From contig JBGSXL010000002.1 of assembly GCA_041751425.1 (NCBI GenBank), positions 124,001 through 188,000 on the forward strand: a stretch of DNA of 64,000 nucleotides. The letters run 5' to 3'. The stretch is from JAVVEG01 sp041751425. GTDB taxonomy: Bacteria; Pseudomonadota; Gammaproteobacteria; Pseudomonadales; Pseudohongiellaceae. Under the pieces are notes generated by a model. The model made no database searches. It was not told where the DNA came from and saw only the letters and a list, made by a program, of their open reading frames with translations. Below are positions 22,603-31,824 of this stretch, piece after piece (the stretch's first letter is position 1; each line of letters begins with the position of its first letter). A program made the position numbers and the translations under genes.

Positions 22603-22629
22603 AATCTCAACAGCATCTGCGTTGAGATT
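22603..22629. terminator. Bidirectional terminator between infA and clpA
   Basis: AATCTCAAC (22603-22611) and GTTGAGATT (22621-22629) form a perfect 9-bp stem with a 9-base loop. On the minus strand it is followed by TTTGAG, a short T-run suited to clpA; on the plus strand the T-run is poor. Confidence 0.65.
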
Positions 22630-22666
22630 CCTCGTTTCAAGAACAGTCCAAAAACCAAACGTTTAA

Positions 22667-24973
22667 TCAACCAGGCTCGCTGCTCAATTCCTTCGATTTG
22701 TCAGTGGCCGACTGTTTGCGTCCGGTCACGACAAGTTTCACCTCATCGTTCTCGATGGAGACGGCAACATCACCGCCCTCGCTGAGTTCACCAAAGAGTA
22801 TGGCCTCTGCTAATGATTTCTTCAGTTTGTCCTGAATCAGTCTTGCCATAGGGCGCGCACCCATCGATTCGTTATAGCCATGTTCAACGAACCAGTCTCT
22901 GGCCGAATCATCGATCTGCAAATTAACTTTCTTGCTATCCAACTGAACCTGCAACTCAACAAGGAATTTATCGACAACAGTACGCACGGTTTGCGGTGTC
23001 AATGCACCGAACTGCACAATGGCATCCAGACGATTCCTGAACTCAGGGGTAAATGCCTTCTTGATAATTTCCATACCATCAGTGGTATGGTTCTGTTTTG
23101 TGAAACCAATGGATGCGCGTGCCATCTCCTGGGCACCCGCATTCGTGGTCATGATCAAAATGACATTTCTGAAATCTGCCTTGCGACCATTGTTGTCTGT
23201 CAAGGTGCCATGATCCATCACTTGCAGCAGCACGTTGAAAATATCCGGATGCGCTTTCTCGATTTCATCCAGCAACAGAACGCAGTGAGGATTCTTGGCA
23301 ATGGCTTCTGTCATCAAGCCACCTTGATCGAAACCCACATAACCCGGTGGCGCACCAATCAAGCGCGATACAGTGTGGCGTTCCATATATTCCGACATAT
23401 CGAAGCGCAATAATTCGATGCCCATAATTTTAGCGAGCTGTCGACTCACTTCAGTTTTACCTACACCAGTAGGTCCTGCAAACAAGTAGGAACCAATCGG
23501 CTTGGCAGGATCGCCCAGACCGGCACGCGAAAGCTTTATAGCTGAACCTAAAGTTTCGATGGCCTTGTCCTGCCCGAACACAACCATCTTGAGATTACTT
23601 TCCAGACTGCGTAAAGCTTCCACATCGGAAGTGGTGACATGTTGTGCAGGAATGCGAGCTATAGCAGCAACCACCTTCTCCATATCCGTAGCCTGAATAA
23701 GTTTCTTGCGTTTACTCACTGGCTGCAGACGTTGATACGCACCCGCTTCGTCAATCACATCAATTGCCTTGTCCGGCATAAAGCGATCATTGATAAACCG
23801 ACCAGCCAACTCGGATGCTGCGCGCAAAGCGCTGTCGCTATAGCGTAGCTCGTGATGCTCCTCAAAGCGTGATTTCAAACCTTTCAGAATCTTGTATGTA
23901 GTTTCGACGTCAGGTTCGTCGACGTCTATTTTTTGAAAGCGACGCGACAGAGCGCGGTCTTTTTCGAAAATACCGCGATACTCCTGGTAAGTAGTTGAGC
24001 CGATGCAGCGCATGTCACCGCTGGTCAATATTGGCTTCAACAAATTGGAGGCATCCATCACACCGCCGGAGGCAGCGCCTGCGCCGATGATGGTATGGAT
24101 CTCATCAATGAACAATATGGCGCCAGGACTCTTTTTCAACTCGGCCAGCAAGGTCTTAAAGCGTTTTTCAAAATCACCACGATATTTGGTGCCCGCCAGC
24201 AACGCGCCTAAATCCAGGGAGTAGATAACAGTCCCCTGCAAAATATCAGGCACCTGCTCCTCTACAATCAGACGCGCCAGACCTTCAACGACTGCCGTTT
24301 TACCAACTCCGGATTCGCCCACCAGTAAAGGATTATTCTTGCGTCTGCGTGACAGTATCTGCACCAGACGCATCACTTCTTTTTCACGACCTATCAGAGG
24401 ATCGATTTTTCCCTGTGTTGCCAATTGATTGAGATTACTGGCGAAACTTTCCAGTGCACTTGCGGAACGCTCAACCTGTTCATCCTCAGTCTCCTGACCA
24501 GGTGTGCTACTCGAGTCGTGTTGTGCATCGTGACCGGGAACTTTGGAAATGCCGTGGCTGATGTAGTTGACGACATCTATGCGGGCTACGCTTTGTTGGC
24601 GCAATAAATAGACTGCCTGACTGTCCTGCTCGCTGAAGATAGCAACCAGTACATTAGCGCCTGTCACTTCACGCTTGCCCGATGACTGGACATGGAAAAC
24701 TGCTCGTTGCAGCACACGCTGAAAGCCGAGCGTGGGCTGTGTTTCTCTTTCCAGCTCTTCTTCCGGAATCAATGGTGTGGTGGCGTCAATAAACTCCAGC
24801 AATTCTTGCCGCAACCGGCTCAGGTCGGAACCGCAGGCCTTGAGGACATCGGCTGCCAACTCATTGTCCAACAGTGCGAGCAACAGATGCTCAACCGTCA
24901 TGTATTCGTGCCGCTTTTTACCCGCTGCGGCAAAGGCAATATTCAGGGTAATTTCCAGATCTTTACTCAACAT
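22667..24973 (-). CDS. clpA: ATP-dependent Clp protease ATP-binding subunit ClpA
   Basis: The protein has 768 residues from the ATG at 24973 (MLSKDLEITLNIAFAAAGKK), which matches the family start; 7 extra codons upstream are unlikely. It has the N-domain that binds ClpS (MTVEHLLLALLDNELAADVL), first AAA+ Walker A GESGVGKTAVVEGLARL near residue 220, and second Walker A AGPTGVGKTEVSRQLAKIMG near 500. The ClpP-docking loop region IGF is present as ASIGFTKQ. Unfolds N-degron substrates for ClpP. clpS is just upstream on the same strand. Confidence 0.97.
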   Translation of the reverse strand: MLSKDLEITLNIAFAAAGKKRHEYMTVEHLLLALLDNELAADVLKACGSDLSRLRQELLEFIDATTPLIPEEELERETQPTLGFQRVLQRAVFHVQSSGKREVTGANVLVAIFSEQDSQAVYLLRQQSVARIDVVNYISHGISKVPGHDAQHDSSSTPGQETEDEQVERSASALESFASNLNQLATQGKIDPLIGREKEVMRLVQILSRRRKNNPLLVGESGVGKTAVVEGLARLIVEEQVPDILQGTVIYSLDLGALLAGTKYRGDFEKRFKTLLAELKKSPGAILFIDEIHTIIGAGAASGGVMDASNLLKPILTSGDMRCIGSTTYQEYRGIFEKDRALSRRFQKIDVDEPDVETTYKILKGLKSRFEEHHELRYSDSALRAASELAGRFINDRFMPDKAIDVIDEAGAYQRLQPVSKRKKLIQATDMEKVVAAIARIPAQHVTTSDVEALRSLESNLKMVVFGQDKAIETLGSAIKLSRAGLGDPAKPIGSYLFAGPTGVGKTEVSRQLAKIMGIELLRFDMSEYMERHTVSRLIGAPPGYVGFDQGGLMTEAIAKNPHCVLLLDEIEKAHPDIFNVLLQVMDHGTLTDNNGRKADFRNVILIMTTNAGAQEMARASIGFTKQNHTTDGMEIIKKAFTPEFRNRLDAIVQFGALTPQTVRTVVDKFLVELQVQLDSKKVNLQIDDSARDWFVEHGYNESMGARPMARLIQDKLKKSLAEAILFGELSEGGDVAVSIENDEVKLVVTGRKQSATDKSKELSSEPG

Positions 24974-25037
24974 AGGTTTGCCTTTTCGCGCCAATCTCAG
25001 ATTGGCTCCTGTAAAGTATTCAGCCTATAACGCGTTG

Positions 25038-25421
25038 TTAACGGTCCGCCTCCACATTGCACATCAAGGGCTGCTGGCATTCTCGTGAATAATCATTCAC
25101 CTGCTGCGCCTTGGTTTCTGCGACATCCCTGCTGTATACACCACATACCGCCTTGCCCTCAGTATGCACCTTCAGCATAATTTGTGTTGCTTTTTCCAGA
25201 TGCATACCAAAAAAAGATGTTAAAACCTCTACAACAAACTCCATGGGTGTGTAGTCATCATTTAGTAAAACCACTTTGAACATGGGGGGTTGAGCCAGTC
25301 TTGGCCTTGTATCAGCGGTTGCCAGCCCGGTTCCGTCCCCTTCGTCTCCTGGCCGTTGCGCCCTGATCCCAGTTCCTGCCTGTATGACAGTTTTTGCAAA
25401 TATATCGAACTGCTGCCTCAT
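25038..25421 (-). CDS. clpS: ClpAP adaptor protein ClpS
   Basis: The protein has 127 residues. The core has FKVVLLNDDYTPMEFVVEVL (the DDxTP-M-E/D-F degron pocket), MLKVHTEGKAVCGVYSRDVA and the helix before QQPLMCNVE. The N-terminal ~45 residues are longer than the ~25 of E. coli and probably disordered, as is normal for the arm that threads into ClpA. Delivers N-degron proteins made by Aat. It is divergent from the cspD region and 64 bases before clpA. Confidence 0.96.
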   Translation of the reverse strand: MRQQFDIFAKTVIQAGTGIRAQRPGDEGDGTGLATADTRPRLAQPPMFKVVLLNDDYTPMEFVVEVLTSFFGMHLEKATQIMLKVHTEGKAVCGVYSRDVAETKAQQVNDYSRECQQPLMCNVEADR

Positions 25422-25579
25422 AACGTCTTGCGTTCCTCATTGGATACAGTCGTGGGTCGGTTAAGCTAATTTGGCTTCCCGACCTGAGCCAAAATGGTTT
25501 GGCTTCATTAAATTCTGAAGGCTCCATAATACGCTTGAATAGGCGGTTGACGAATAAAAATCTGCATTTCTCTGATTGC

Positions 25580-25810
25580 ATGGACAAGGAAGTTGATTTT
25601 TTGCCGGAACCTGTTGCAGAATGTTGCAAATTGACAAGGATTGAAAAGAAGAGACAGTTGACTTCTGCTAGTCAGCCAGTTCCATCAACAACAGCAAAGA
25701 GCAACAAAAAGAGCACAAAAAGAGCAGCAAAACGAAGACCAGCTACACGAACTAGTACACCTGAGTGTATAAAAATTACAATAAAACGTTCTATGGGAGT
25801 ATTGCCATGA
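25580..25810 (+). CDS. Uncertain small ORF in the cspD leader, 76 aa
   Basis: The 385 bases between clpS and cspD contain one open frame on the plus strand, from ATG 25580 (or TTG 25499) to a TGA that overlaps the cspD ATG by 4 bases. The product is Lys-, Arg- and Thr-rich at its C-terminus (KSNKKSTKRAAKRRPATRTS). There is no clear ribosome-binding site and no family match. The overlap is typical of coupled genes, but a long untranslated cold-shock leader would look much the same, so I regard it as unproven. Confidence 0.25.
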   Translation: MDKEVDFLPEPVAECCKLTRIEKKRQLTSASQPVPSTTAKSNKKSTKRAAKRRPATRTSTPECIKITIKRSMGVLP

Positions 25811-26031
25811 GTTCTGGGCAAGTTAAATGGTTCAATAATGCGAAAGGCTTTGGTTTTATTCTTCCTGACAATGGCGGCGGCGATCTCTTCGCACACTACT
25901 CCGCTATTGGCATGGAAGGTTACAAAACCCTGAAGGCCGGTCAAACGGTAACGTTTGAAACCATCGAAGGCCCCAAGGGGCTGCATGCAACAAACATCAG
26001 ACCAGCTGAGCAGGTAAATGGTGCCAACTAG
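25807..26031 (+). CDS. cspD: Cold-shock-like protein CspD
   Basis: The protein has 74 residues from ATG 25807. SGQVKWFNNAKGFGFILPDN holds RNP1 (KGFGFI), and the RNP2-like segment is DLFAHYSAI (Tyr-Ser in place of the usual 'FVHFS'). The C-terminus is HATNIRPAEQVNGAN. Placement between clpS/clpA and icd is the conserved cspD position; in E. coli CspD inhibits replication in stationary phase. An in-frame extension of 14 codons upstream is not family-like. Confidence 0.95.
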   Translation: MSSGQVKWFNNAKGFGFILPDNGGGDLFAHYSAIGMEGYKTLKAGQTVTFETIEGPKGLHATNIRPAEQVNGAN

Positions 26032-26082
26032 GCACTGAATCAGACTTTCTCGGCAGTTCTGCTTGTTTGAGCCAATAACAAA

Positions 26083-26126
26083 CGGGGTAACCCTATTTCC
26101 TGGAAATTGGTTTACCCCGCTTTTCT
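26083..26126. terminator. Bidirectional terminator between cspD and icd
   Basis: CGGGGTAACC (26083-26092) pairs with GGTTTACCCCG (26109-26119) with one bulged base, followed by TTTTCT on the plus strand. It sits between the two converging genes. Confidence 0.82.
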
Positions 26127-26169
26127 ATGCTGCATGCAAATCACCGAAATCTCCGGCGACAGTAGCAAT

Positions 26170-27423
26170 TTACATATGCGCGATTATTTCGTCGCCGAAC
26201 TCAGAACACTTCTTCAAGGTAGCGCCCGTCATCAGTCGCTCAAAGTCATAAGTGACGGTTCGCGCTGAGATAGCCCCTTCCATACCTTTAAGTATCAGGT
26301 CAGCAGCTTCATTCCAGCCAAGATGACGCAGCATCATCTCTGCTGAAAGGATCAATGAACCCGGGTTCACCTTGTCCTGACCGGCATACTTGGGCGCAGT
26401 GCCGTGTGTAGCTTCGAACAGAGCCACTTCAGCACCAATGTTCGCACCTGGGGCGATACCGATACCGCCAACCTGCGCGGCCAGTGCGTCAGAGAGATAG
26501 TCACCGTTCAGGTTCAAGGTCGCTATAACAGAGTACTCATCGGGACGTAACAGGATCTGTTGCAGCATGGCGTCTGCAATGACATCCTTAACGACAATTT
26601 CCTTGCCCGTACGTGGGTTCTTGAATGAATGCCAGGGGCCGCCATCCAGAGGTTTGGCGCCGAACTCTGCAACTGCCAGCTCGTAACCCCAATCCTTGAA
26701 GGCACCTTCGGTGAACTTCATGATGTTGCCTTTGTGAACCAGGGTCAGTGAAGGCAAGTCCTGATCAACTGTGTATTTGAGTGCAGCACGAACCAGGCGC
26801 TGGGTACCCTCTTTGGAAACTGGCTTGATACCAATACCACAGTTTTCCGAGAAGCGAATCTTGGTAACGCCCATTTCGTTCTGCAGGAAATCGATGACTT
26901 TCTTCGCTTCAGCAGAGTCAGCCTTCCACTCGATACCAGCGTAGATGTCTTCCGAGTTTTCACGGAATATGACCATATCGCACTTGCCCGGCTCTTTCAC
27001 TGGTGAAGGCACGCCTTCAAACCATTTGACCGGACGCTGACAGGTATACAGATCCAATTCCTGACGCAGAGCCACGTTCAGTGAGCGGAAACCACCGCCA
27101 ACAGGCGTAGTCAGCGGGCCTTTGATACCAACAACAAACTCTTTCAGTGCAGTCAATGTTTCTGCGGGGAACCAATCGCCATCATAGGTGGCAGCCGCTT
27201 TCTCACCTGCGTAAATCTCCATCCATTTGATCGCTTTTTGCTTACCAAAGCACTTTTCTACAGCAGCATCCACAACCTTGATCATAACGGGTGTAATGTC
27301 TACGCCAATGCCGTCACCTTCGATGAAAGGTATGATCGGCTGGTCAGGTACGTTAAGCGATGCGTCGGCATTGATAGTAATTTTGTCACCATCTGTCGGA
27401 ACCGATACATGTTGATATCCCAT
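26170..27423 (-). CDS. icd: NADP-dependent isocitrate dehydrogenase
   Basis: The protein has 417 residues from ATG 27423 (GYQHVSVPTDGDKITINADA), preceded by GGAG; E. coli Icd has 416. Substrate and regulatory serine in VGGGFRSLNVALRQELDLY, NADP site in NLNGDYLSDALAAQVGGIGI and FEATHGTAPKYAGQDKVNPG. It makes 2-oxoglutarate in the TCA cycle. The family's phosphorylation control by AceK is possible since the serine loop is kept. Confidence 0.97.
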   Translation of the reverse strand: MGYQHVSVPTDGDKITINADASLNVPDQPIIPFIEGDGIGVDITPVMIKVVDAAVEKCFGKQKAIKWMEIYAGEKAAATYDGDWFPAETLTALKEFVVGIKGPLTTPVGGGFRSLNVALRQELDLYTCQRPVKWFEGVPSPVKEPGKCDMVIFRENSEDIYAGIEWKADSAEAKKVIDFLQNEMGVTKIRFSENCGIGIKPVSKEGTQRLVRAALKYTVDQDLPSLTLVHKGNIMKFTEGAFKDWGYELAVAEFGAKPLDGGPWHSFKNPRTGKEIVVKDVIADAMLQQILLRPDEYSVIATLNLNGDYLSDALAAQVGGIGIAPGANIGAEVALFEATHGTAPKYAGQDKVNPGSLILSAEMMLRHLGWNEAADLILKGMEGAISARTVTYDFERLMTGATLKKCSEFGDEIIAHM

Positions 27424-27541
27424 TGCATACTCCACTGAATTGAAATTTGAATTGATCGTGCCTAAAAACGGCGGCAAGTATAGCAGTTCAGCTGACTAAA
27501 CTGGACTGCTTTCTCAAGTAATTTCGCATAAACTGCCGCAC

Positions 27542-28081
27542 ATGCCGAAACTTATCCTGCTCAATAAACCCTTCAATGTACTTTCCCAGTTCACCGATGA
27601 CGGCGACCGGGTCACGCTTGCGCGCTACATCAAGGAACCCGGTTTCTATCCTGCCGGCAGGCTTGATCAGGACTCTGAGGGCTTGCTGATACTCACCGAT
27701 TGCGGCAAGACGCAGCAACGCATCAGCGACCCACGATTTAAACTCAGCAAGGTTTACTGGGCACAGGTTGAGGGCGAAGTGAGCGAGGCAGCGCTTGCGT
27801 CTTTACGTGCAGGTGTGGTGTTGAAGGATGGACTCACACTGCCTGCCCTCGCCGAACGCATCCAGGAACCTGACATCTGGGAGCGTATACCACCCATCCG
27901 TGAGCGAAAGAATATACCTGTCAGTTGGATTGAACTGACTATTCATGAAGGTAGAAACCGACAGGTGCGCAGAATGACAGCTGCCGCTGGCTTCCCCACC
28001 CTCCGATTGATTAGACGAAAAATCGGCGATTGGGATGTCTCTGGCATTGCGCCTGGTGAGTTCGTGAAGATAAATATTTAG
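27542..28081 (+). CDS. rluE: 23S rRNA pseudouridine(2457) synthase
   Basis: The protein has 179 residues without an S4 domain, as RluE. Catalytic Asp in AGRLDQDSEGLLILTDCG; later KVYWAQVEGEVSE and EGRNRQVRRMTAAAGFPTLR. RluE modifies U2457 of 23S rRNA. It is divergent from icd, the conserved neighbour in E. coli and Pseudomonas, and its stop is 3 bases from the moaE stop. Confidence 0.93.
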   Translation: MPKLILLNKPFNVLSQFTDDGDRVTLARYIKEPGFYPAGRLDQDSEGLLILTDCGKTQQRISDPRFKLSKVYWAQVEGEVSEAALASLRAGVVLKDGLTLPALAERIQEPDIWERIPPIRERKNIPVSWIELTIHEGRNRQVRRMTAAAGFPTLRLIRRKIGDWDVSGIAPGEFVKINI

Positions 28082-28084
28082 CGT

Positions 28085-28588
28085 TCAATCCTTATCAGAG
28101 TTCCAGCGCGCGGCAGCCGCAGCATCTGAATCACGACTTTCTATCCACTCCGAACCCTCGCTGGATTGCTGCCGCTTCCAGAATGGCGCCCGCGTTTTCA
28201 GGTAGTCCATGATGAATTCCGTAGCGGCGAATGCATCTGCTCTATGCGCACTGGCAGTTCCAACGAACACTATCTGATCCCCGGCATGCAGCTCGCCCAC
28301 ACGGTGAATCACCTTGCATGCCTGAATCCGCCAGCGGGTATCAGCTTCCTGAACGATGTCTTGCAGCGCTTTCTCAGTCATGCCAGGGTAATGCTCAAGG
28401 AAAAGATTTAGCACTTTGCTTGCAGGGCCAGCGTCTGTAACAGCAGGTTCGTAAAACTCGCGTACCAGGCCGCTAAAAACGGCTATCGCGCCAACATTAT
28501 CTGCCATATTACGCAATAATGCATATTCCTGGCCGACATTGAAATCGTCTTCCTGCACAGATATCAACAGATGTTCCGATACAATCAC
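28085..28588 (-). CDS. moaE: Molybdopterin synthase catalytic subunit
   Basis: The protein has 167 residues. VGAIAVFSGLVREFYEPAVT near the start, EHYPGMTEKALQDIVQEADT, VIHRVGELHAGDQIVFVGTA and the catalytic Lys region APFWKRQQ. With MoaD it converts cPMP to molybdopterin. Starts 2 bases after the moaD stop in moaC-moaD-moaE. Confidence 0.96.
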   Translation of the reverse strand: MIVSEHLLISVQEDDFNVGQEYALLRNMADNVGAIAVFSGLVREFYEPAVTDAGPASKVLNLFLEHYPGMTEKALQDIVQEADTRWRIQACKVIHRVGELHAGDQIVFVGTASAHRADAFAATEFIMDYLKTRAPFWKRQQSSEGSEWIESRDSDAAAAARWNSDKD

Positions 28589-28590
28589 GC

Positions 28591-28845
28591 TCAGCCACCT
28601 GTCATTGGAGGAAAGAAAGCCACTTCATCGCTATCCTGCAATGCCTGCTCACGCCCGACTATGGTCTGATTAACCGCCACAAGAACCTGATTCGTATTGC
28701 TCAGGATGGCCCACCTGGCATCTCTTTGCCGGGTAAGGTGCTCGACCAACGCACTGACGTCATTCACTTTTTCCGGCAAAGACAGGGTTTCGGACGCACA
28801 GCCCAAAGCCTCACGAACACTGGCAAAATAATTGATAGTCAACAT
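28591..28845 (-). CDS. moaD: Molybdopterin synthase sulfur carrier subunit
   Basis: The protein has 84 residues from ATG 28845 (MLTINYFASVREALGC), preceded by AAGG; 11 more upstream codons are open but not family-like. It is a ubiquitin fold ending FFPPMTGG, the thiocarboxylated Gly-Gly tail. Middle gene of moaC-D-E. Confidence 0.96.
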   Translation of the reverse strand: MLTINYFASVREALGCASETLSLPEKVNDVSALVEHLTRQRDARWAILSNTNQVLVAVNQTIVGREQALQDSDEVAFFPPMTGG

Positions 28846-28881
28846 ACTGAAACCTTGTGCCCTAAAATCTGCAGGCAATAA

Positions 28882-29367
28882 TTACAAATCATGCTCTCTG
28901 CGATAATCACCTGATTTTCCACCCGTTTTTTCCTGCAAACGGATCGACTCAATAACCATTTCCCTGTCCACAGCCTTGCACATATCATAAATGGTCAATG
29001 CGGCGACAGTTGCTGCCGTCAGTGCTTCCATCTCGACACCAGTACGGCCCTTGAGCTTGCAGTTCGTGTTAATAATCACCTTGCTGCTCGCCTCGTCAAG
29101 CTCAATGTCTACCTGCACAGAACTCAGCATCAGGGGATGACACAGCGGTATAAGATCCGCAGTTTTCTTGGCGGCCTGAATGCCCGCAATGCGCGCCACC
29201 GCGATAACGTCACCCTTCTTATGGCCGCCCTCGGCGATCAAACGCAGCGTTGTTGGCAGCATGGAAACAACCGCTCTGGCTTTGGCGACCCGACTGCTGA
29301 TCTCCTTACTACCCACATCGACCATTTGCGCCTTACCCTGCGCATCCAGATGCGTTAATCCACTCAT
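28882..29367 (-). CDS. moaC: Cyclic pyranopterin monophosphate synthase
   Basis: The protein has 161 residues. GIQAAKKTADLIPLCHPLML is the active-site signature, and GVEMEALTAATVAALTIYDM and the C-terminal LQEKTGGKSGDYRREHDL complete the family. Converts the MoaA product to cPMP. First of moaC-D-E; moaA is not in the window. The 197 bases upstream to nudJ hold both divergent promoters; no Moco riboswitch fold is evident by eye. Confidence 0.96.
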   Translation of the reverse strand: MSGLTHLDAQGKAQMVDVGSKEISSRVAKARAVVSMLPTTLRLIAEGGHKKGDVIAVARIAGIQAAKKTADLIPLCHPLMLSSVQVDIELDEASSKVIINTNCKLKGRTGVEMEALTAATVAALTIYDMCKAVDREMVIESIRLQEKTGGKSGDYRREHDL

Positions 29368-29564
29368 TGTTCACCCTGCTGGTTTGCTGACGTTGGAAGC
29401 ATTGCCGGACCCAAAACAACGCGTTGGTTTGCATTATCTATCTTCCTCCACAAGATGTGTAGCAACCGAATAGACTTATTCTGTGGCTCCCTAAGGCAAT
29501 TGCCTGCGAAATACGGTAGCATTGCGCCTTCTTTTTCCTGGGCAATCTGGCACGCAACCCGGCT

Positions 29565-30014
29565 ATGCAGTGGCATCCTCATACAACAGTGGCAACCGTC
29601 GTCGAGCGGGAAAACCGCTTTTTGATGGTCGAAGAGCTCATTAACGGCAGGCTTGTTTATAATCAACCAGCAGGTCATCTGGAGGCTAACGAAACACTCG
29701 CCCAAGCTGCCATCAGAGAAACACTGGAAGAAACCGCATGGCAGGTGAAGTTGATTTCGTTACTGGGCGTTTATCAATATACGTCTCCCAAGGACAATGT
29801 CTGTTATCTACGCACCTGTTTCATTGCAGATGCTGTTCAACACTTACCGAACCAAACACTGGACACAGGGATAATTCGCGCCCTGTGGATGAGCAAAGCG
29901 GATATTGAGGCTAAACGCGACCAATTGCGCAGCCCCGTAGTTTTGACTGTTATAGACGATTATCTGAATGGGCAGCGCTATCCCATGACTGCGCTCAAAC
30001 TAATAGAATCCTGA
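29565..30014 (+). CDS. nudJ: Nudix hydrolase NudJ-like (phosphatase)
   Basis: The protein has 149 residues. The Nudix box is GHLEANETLAQAAIRE followed by TLEETAW; the REx2EE core is kept, and the Gly usually after EET is Ala. NudJ of E. coli is a HMP-PP and nucleoside phosphatase. Its place directly before mnmA and hflD is the conserved position. The substrate is not proven by sequence. Confidence 0.88.
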   Translation: MQWHPHTTVATVVERENRFLMVEELINGRLVYNQPAGHLEANETLAQAAIRETLEETAWQVKLISLLGVYQYTSPKDNVCYLRTCFIADAVQHLPNQTLDTGIIRALWMSKADIEAKRDQLRSPVVLTVIDDYLNGQRYPMTALKLIES

Positions 30015-30045
30015 AACCCTTTTAACGCGTAACAGATTTTTTCAC

Positions 30046-31158
30046 ATGACATCCAAACAAAACAGCAAAGTCATTGTCGGCATGTCCGGGGGCGTCGACT
30101 CTTCGGTAGCAGCCTTGCTATTGCTGAAACAGGGATATCAGGTGGAAGGACTATTCATGAAGAACTGGGATGAAGATGACGATACGGAATACTGCACGGC
30201 AAAAGCGGATCTGGCAGATGCCGAATCAGTAAGCAGAAGTCTGGGTATTAAACTGCATACCGCTAATTTTTCCGCTGAATATTGGGACAATGTTTTCGAG
30301 CACTTCATTGCCGAATACAAAGCCGGTCGCACACCGAATCCGGATATACTCTGCAACCGTGAAATCAAATTCAGAGCATTTCTTGATTACGCCAAGGAAC
30401 TGGGAGCTGACTTCATTGCGACTGGTCACTATGTACGCAAAGCTGTTATTCATGGACAAACCATGCTGTTGAAAGGCCTCGACGCCAACAAGGACCAAAG
30501 CTATTTCCTCAGCGCGGTAAGTGAGGAATGTCTGCAGCAAAGTCTGTTTCCCGTTGGAGACTTGGAAAAATCTCAGGTGCGAGACCTGGCGGCCAGGCAT
30601 GGCTTTATTACGCATGATAAAAAGGACAGTACGGGGATCTGTTTTATTGGTGAGCGCAAGTTCAAGGATTTCCTGCAACAGTATATCCCCGCGCAACCGG
30701 GCGACATCGAAACAGTAGCGGGCGCTGTCATCGGCCAGCACAGCGGCCTGATGTACCATACTTATGGGCAGCGCCAGGGCCTGGGAATTGGTGGCTTGCA
30801 GGAGCATGATCAGGCTCCGTGGTATGTGGTTGGCAAGGATCTGCAGCGTAACGTTCTCATCGTTGCGCAGGGCAACGACCATCCCGCCTTATTTTCGGCC
30901 GGCTTGCTGGCAACACAACTGGCCTGGATAAACAATGACGCTCCACAACTGCCATTGCATTGCACTGCAAAGATTCGCTATCGGCAGGAAGATCAGCAGT
31001 GCGTTGTATCGATGCCAGTTGAGGATGGCGCTACATCCAGCGCAGTTCACGTCGACTTTGCACAACTACAACGCGCCGTGACGCCGGGGCAAACGATTGT
31101 GTTTTATCAGGATGATGTTTGTCTTGGAGGAGCTGTGATTGAACAATACATCCATTGA
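30046..31158 (+). CDS. mnmA: tRNA-specific 2-thiouridylase MnmA
   Basis: The protein has 370 residues. ATP PP-loop VIVGMSGGVDSSVAALLLLK, catalytic Cys in NPDILCNREIKF and persulfide Cys in KDSTGICFIGERKF. Makes 2-thiouridine at U34 using sulfur from TusE, whose gene is at 10130. The C-terminal barrel ends VCLGGAVIEQYIH. hflD overlaps its end by 20 bases. Confidence 0.97.
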   Translation: MTSKQNSKVIVGMSGGVDSSVAALLLLKQGYQVEGLFMKNWDEDDDTEYCTAKADLADAESVSRSLGIKLHTANFSAEYWDNVFEHFIAEYKAGRTPNPDILCNREIKFRAFLDYAKELGADFIATGHYVRKAVIHGQTMLLKGLDANKDQSYFLSAVSEECLQQSLFPVGDLEKSQVRDLAARHGFITHDKKDSTGICFIGERKFKDFLQQYIPAQPGDIETVAGAVIGQHSGLMYHTYGQRQGLGIGGLQEHDQAPWYVVGKDLQRNVLIVAQGNDHPALFSAGLLATQLAWINNDAPQLPLHCTAKIRYRQEDQQCVVSMPVEDGATSSAVHVDFAQLQRAVTPGQTIVFYQDDVCLGGAVIEQYIH

Positions 31159-31801
31159 GTTCAGTAATTGGGAATATAGAAATATTGCCTTGGCAGCAGT
31201 AGCTCAATGCGCTGTTCTGGTCAACGAGCTCGCTACCAAAGGCGAGGCAGACGACGATCAGATAAATGCCTGTGTAGCACCTTTACTGATACTGGATGCC
31301 GATTCGACACAAGAGATTTACCCCAGGGTTGCAGACTTGAATACCGGGCTGAACACATTACAGATTGCGATGGGTGACGATGGCAACAAACAGTTCCCGG
31401 AAGCCGTTCGTTATTTCCTTGGCATACAAATCCTGCAACAGAAATTGGCGAAACAACCGGTATTGCAATCTCGGATTCGTAGCGGACTTCAGGCTCTTCC
31501 GGCAAACTCTAACGAAAATAAGAAAATTGGCAATATTGATCAGACACACTATGCAGAAATAGCGCGACTGTATCAAAATACCATCAGCACGTTGAGCTAC
31601 CGTATACATGTCGCAGGTAATCCGGAACATCTTCGTAACACGCAGGTGGCAGACAAGATTCGCACACTGCTCCTCGCAGGTATCAGATCAGCTGTGCTTT
31701 GGCATCAGTTGGGTGGGCGGCGCTGGCATTTATTGATTTATCGTAAACGCATCAGGGAAAGTATTGCGCACATACGTCGTACCCTGTTATCCGTAAATTG
31801 A
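31139..31801 (+). CDS. hflD: High-frequency lysogenization protein HflD homolog
   Basis: The protein has 220 residues, a little longer than E. coli HflD (213). It has IALAAVAQCAVLVNELATKG at the start and the ending WHQLGGRRWHLLIYRKRI. A peripheral inner-membrane protein that in E. coli affects lambda CII. The start is TTG 31139, inside mnmA, so translation is likely coupled; no later start fits the family N-terminus. mnmA-hflD-purB order is conserved across gammaproteobacteria. Confidence 0.92.
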   Translation: MNNTSIEFSNWEYRNIALAAVAQCAVLVNELATKGEADDDQINACVAPLLILDADSTQEIYPRVADLNTGLNTLQIAMGDDGNKQFPEAVRYFLGIQILQQKLAKQPVLQSRIRSGLQALPANSNENKKIGNIDQTHYAEIARLYQNTISTLSYRIHVAGNPEHLRNTQVADKIRTLLLAGIRSAVLWHQLGGRRWHLLIYRKRIRESIAHIRRTLLSVN

Positions 31802-31824
31802 AACCAGATAAAAAGGAATTCAAA

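Noticed and set aside
29368..29564. Moco riboswitch upstream of moaC
   Set aside because: No recognisable conserved core; the Moco RNA is usually before moaA, which is not here.
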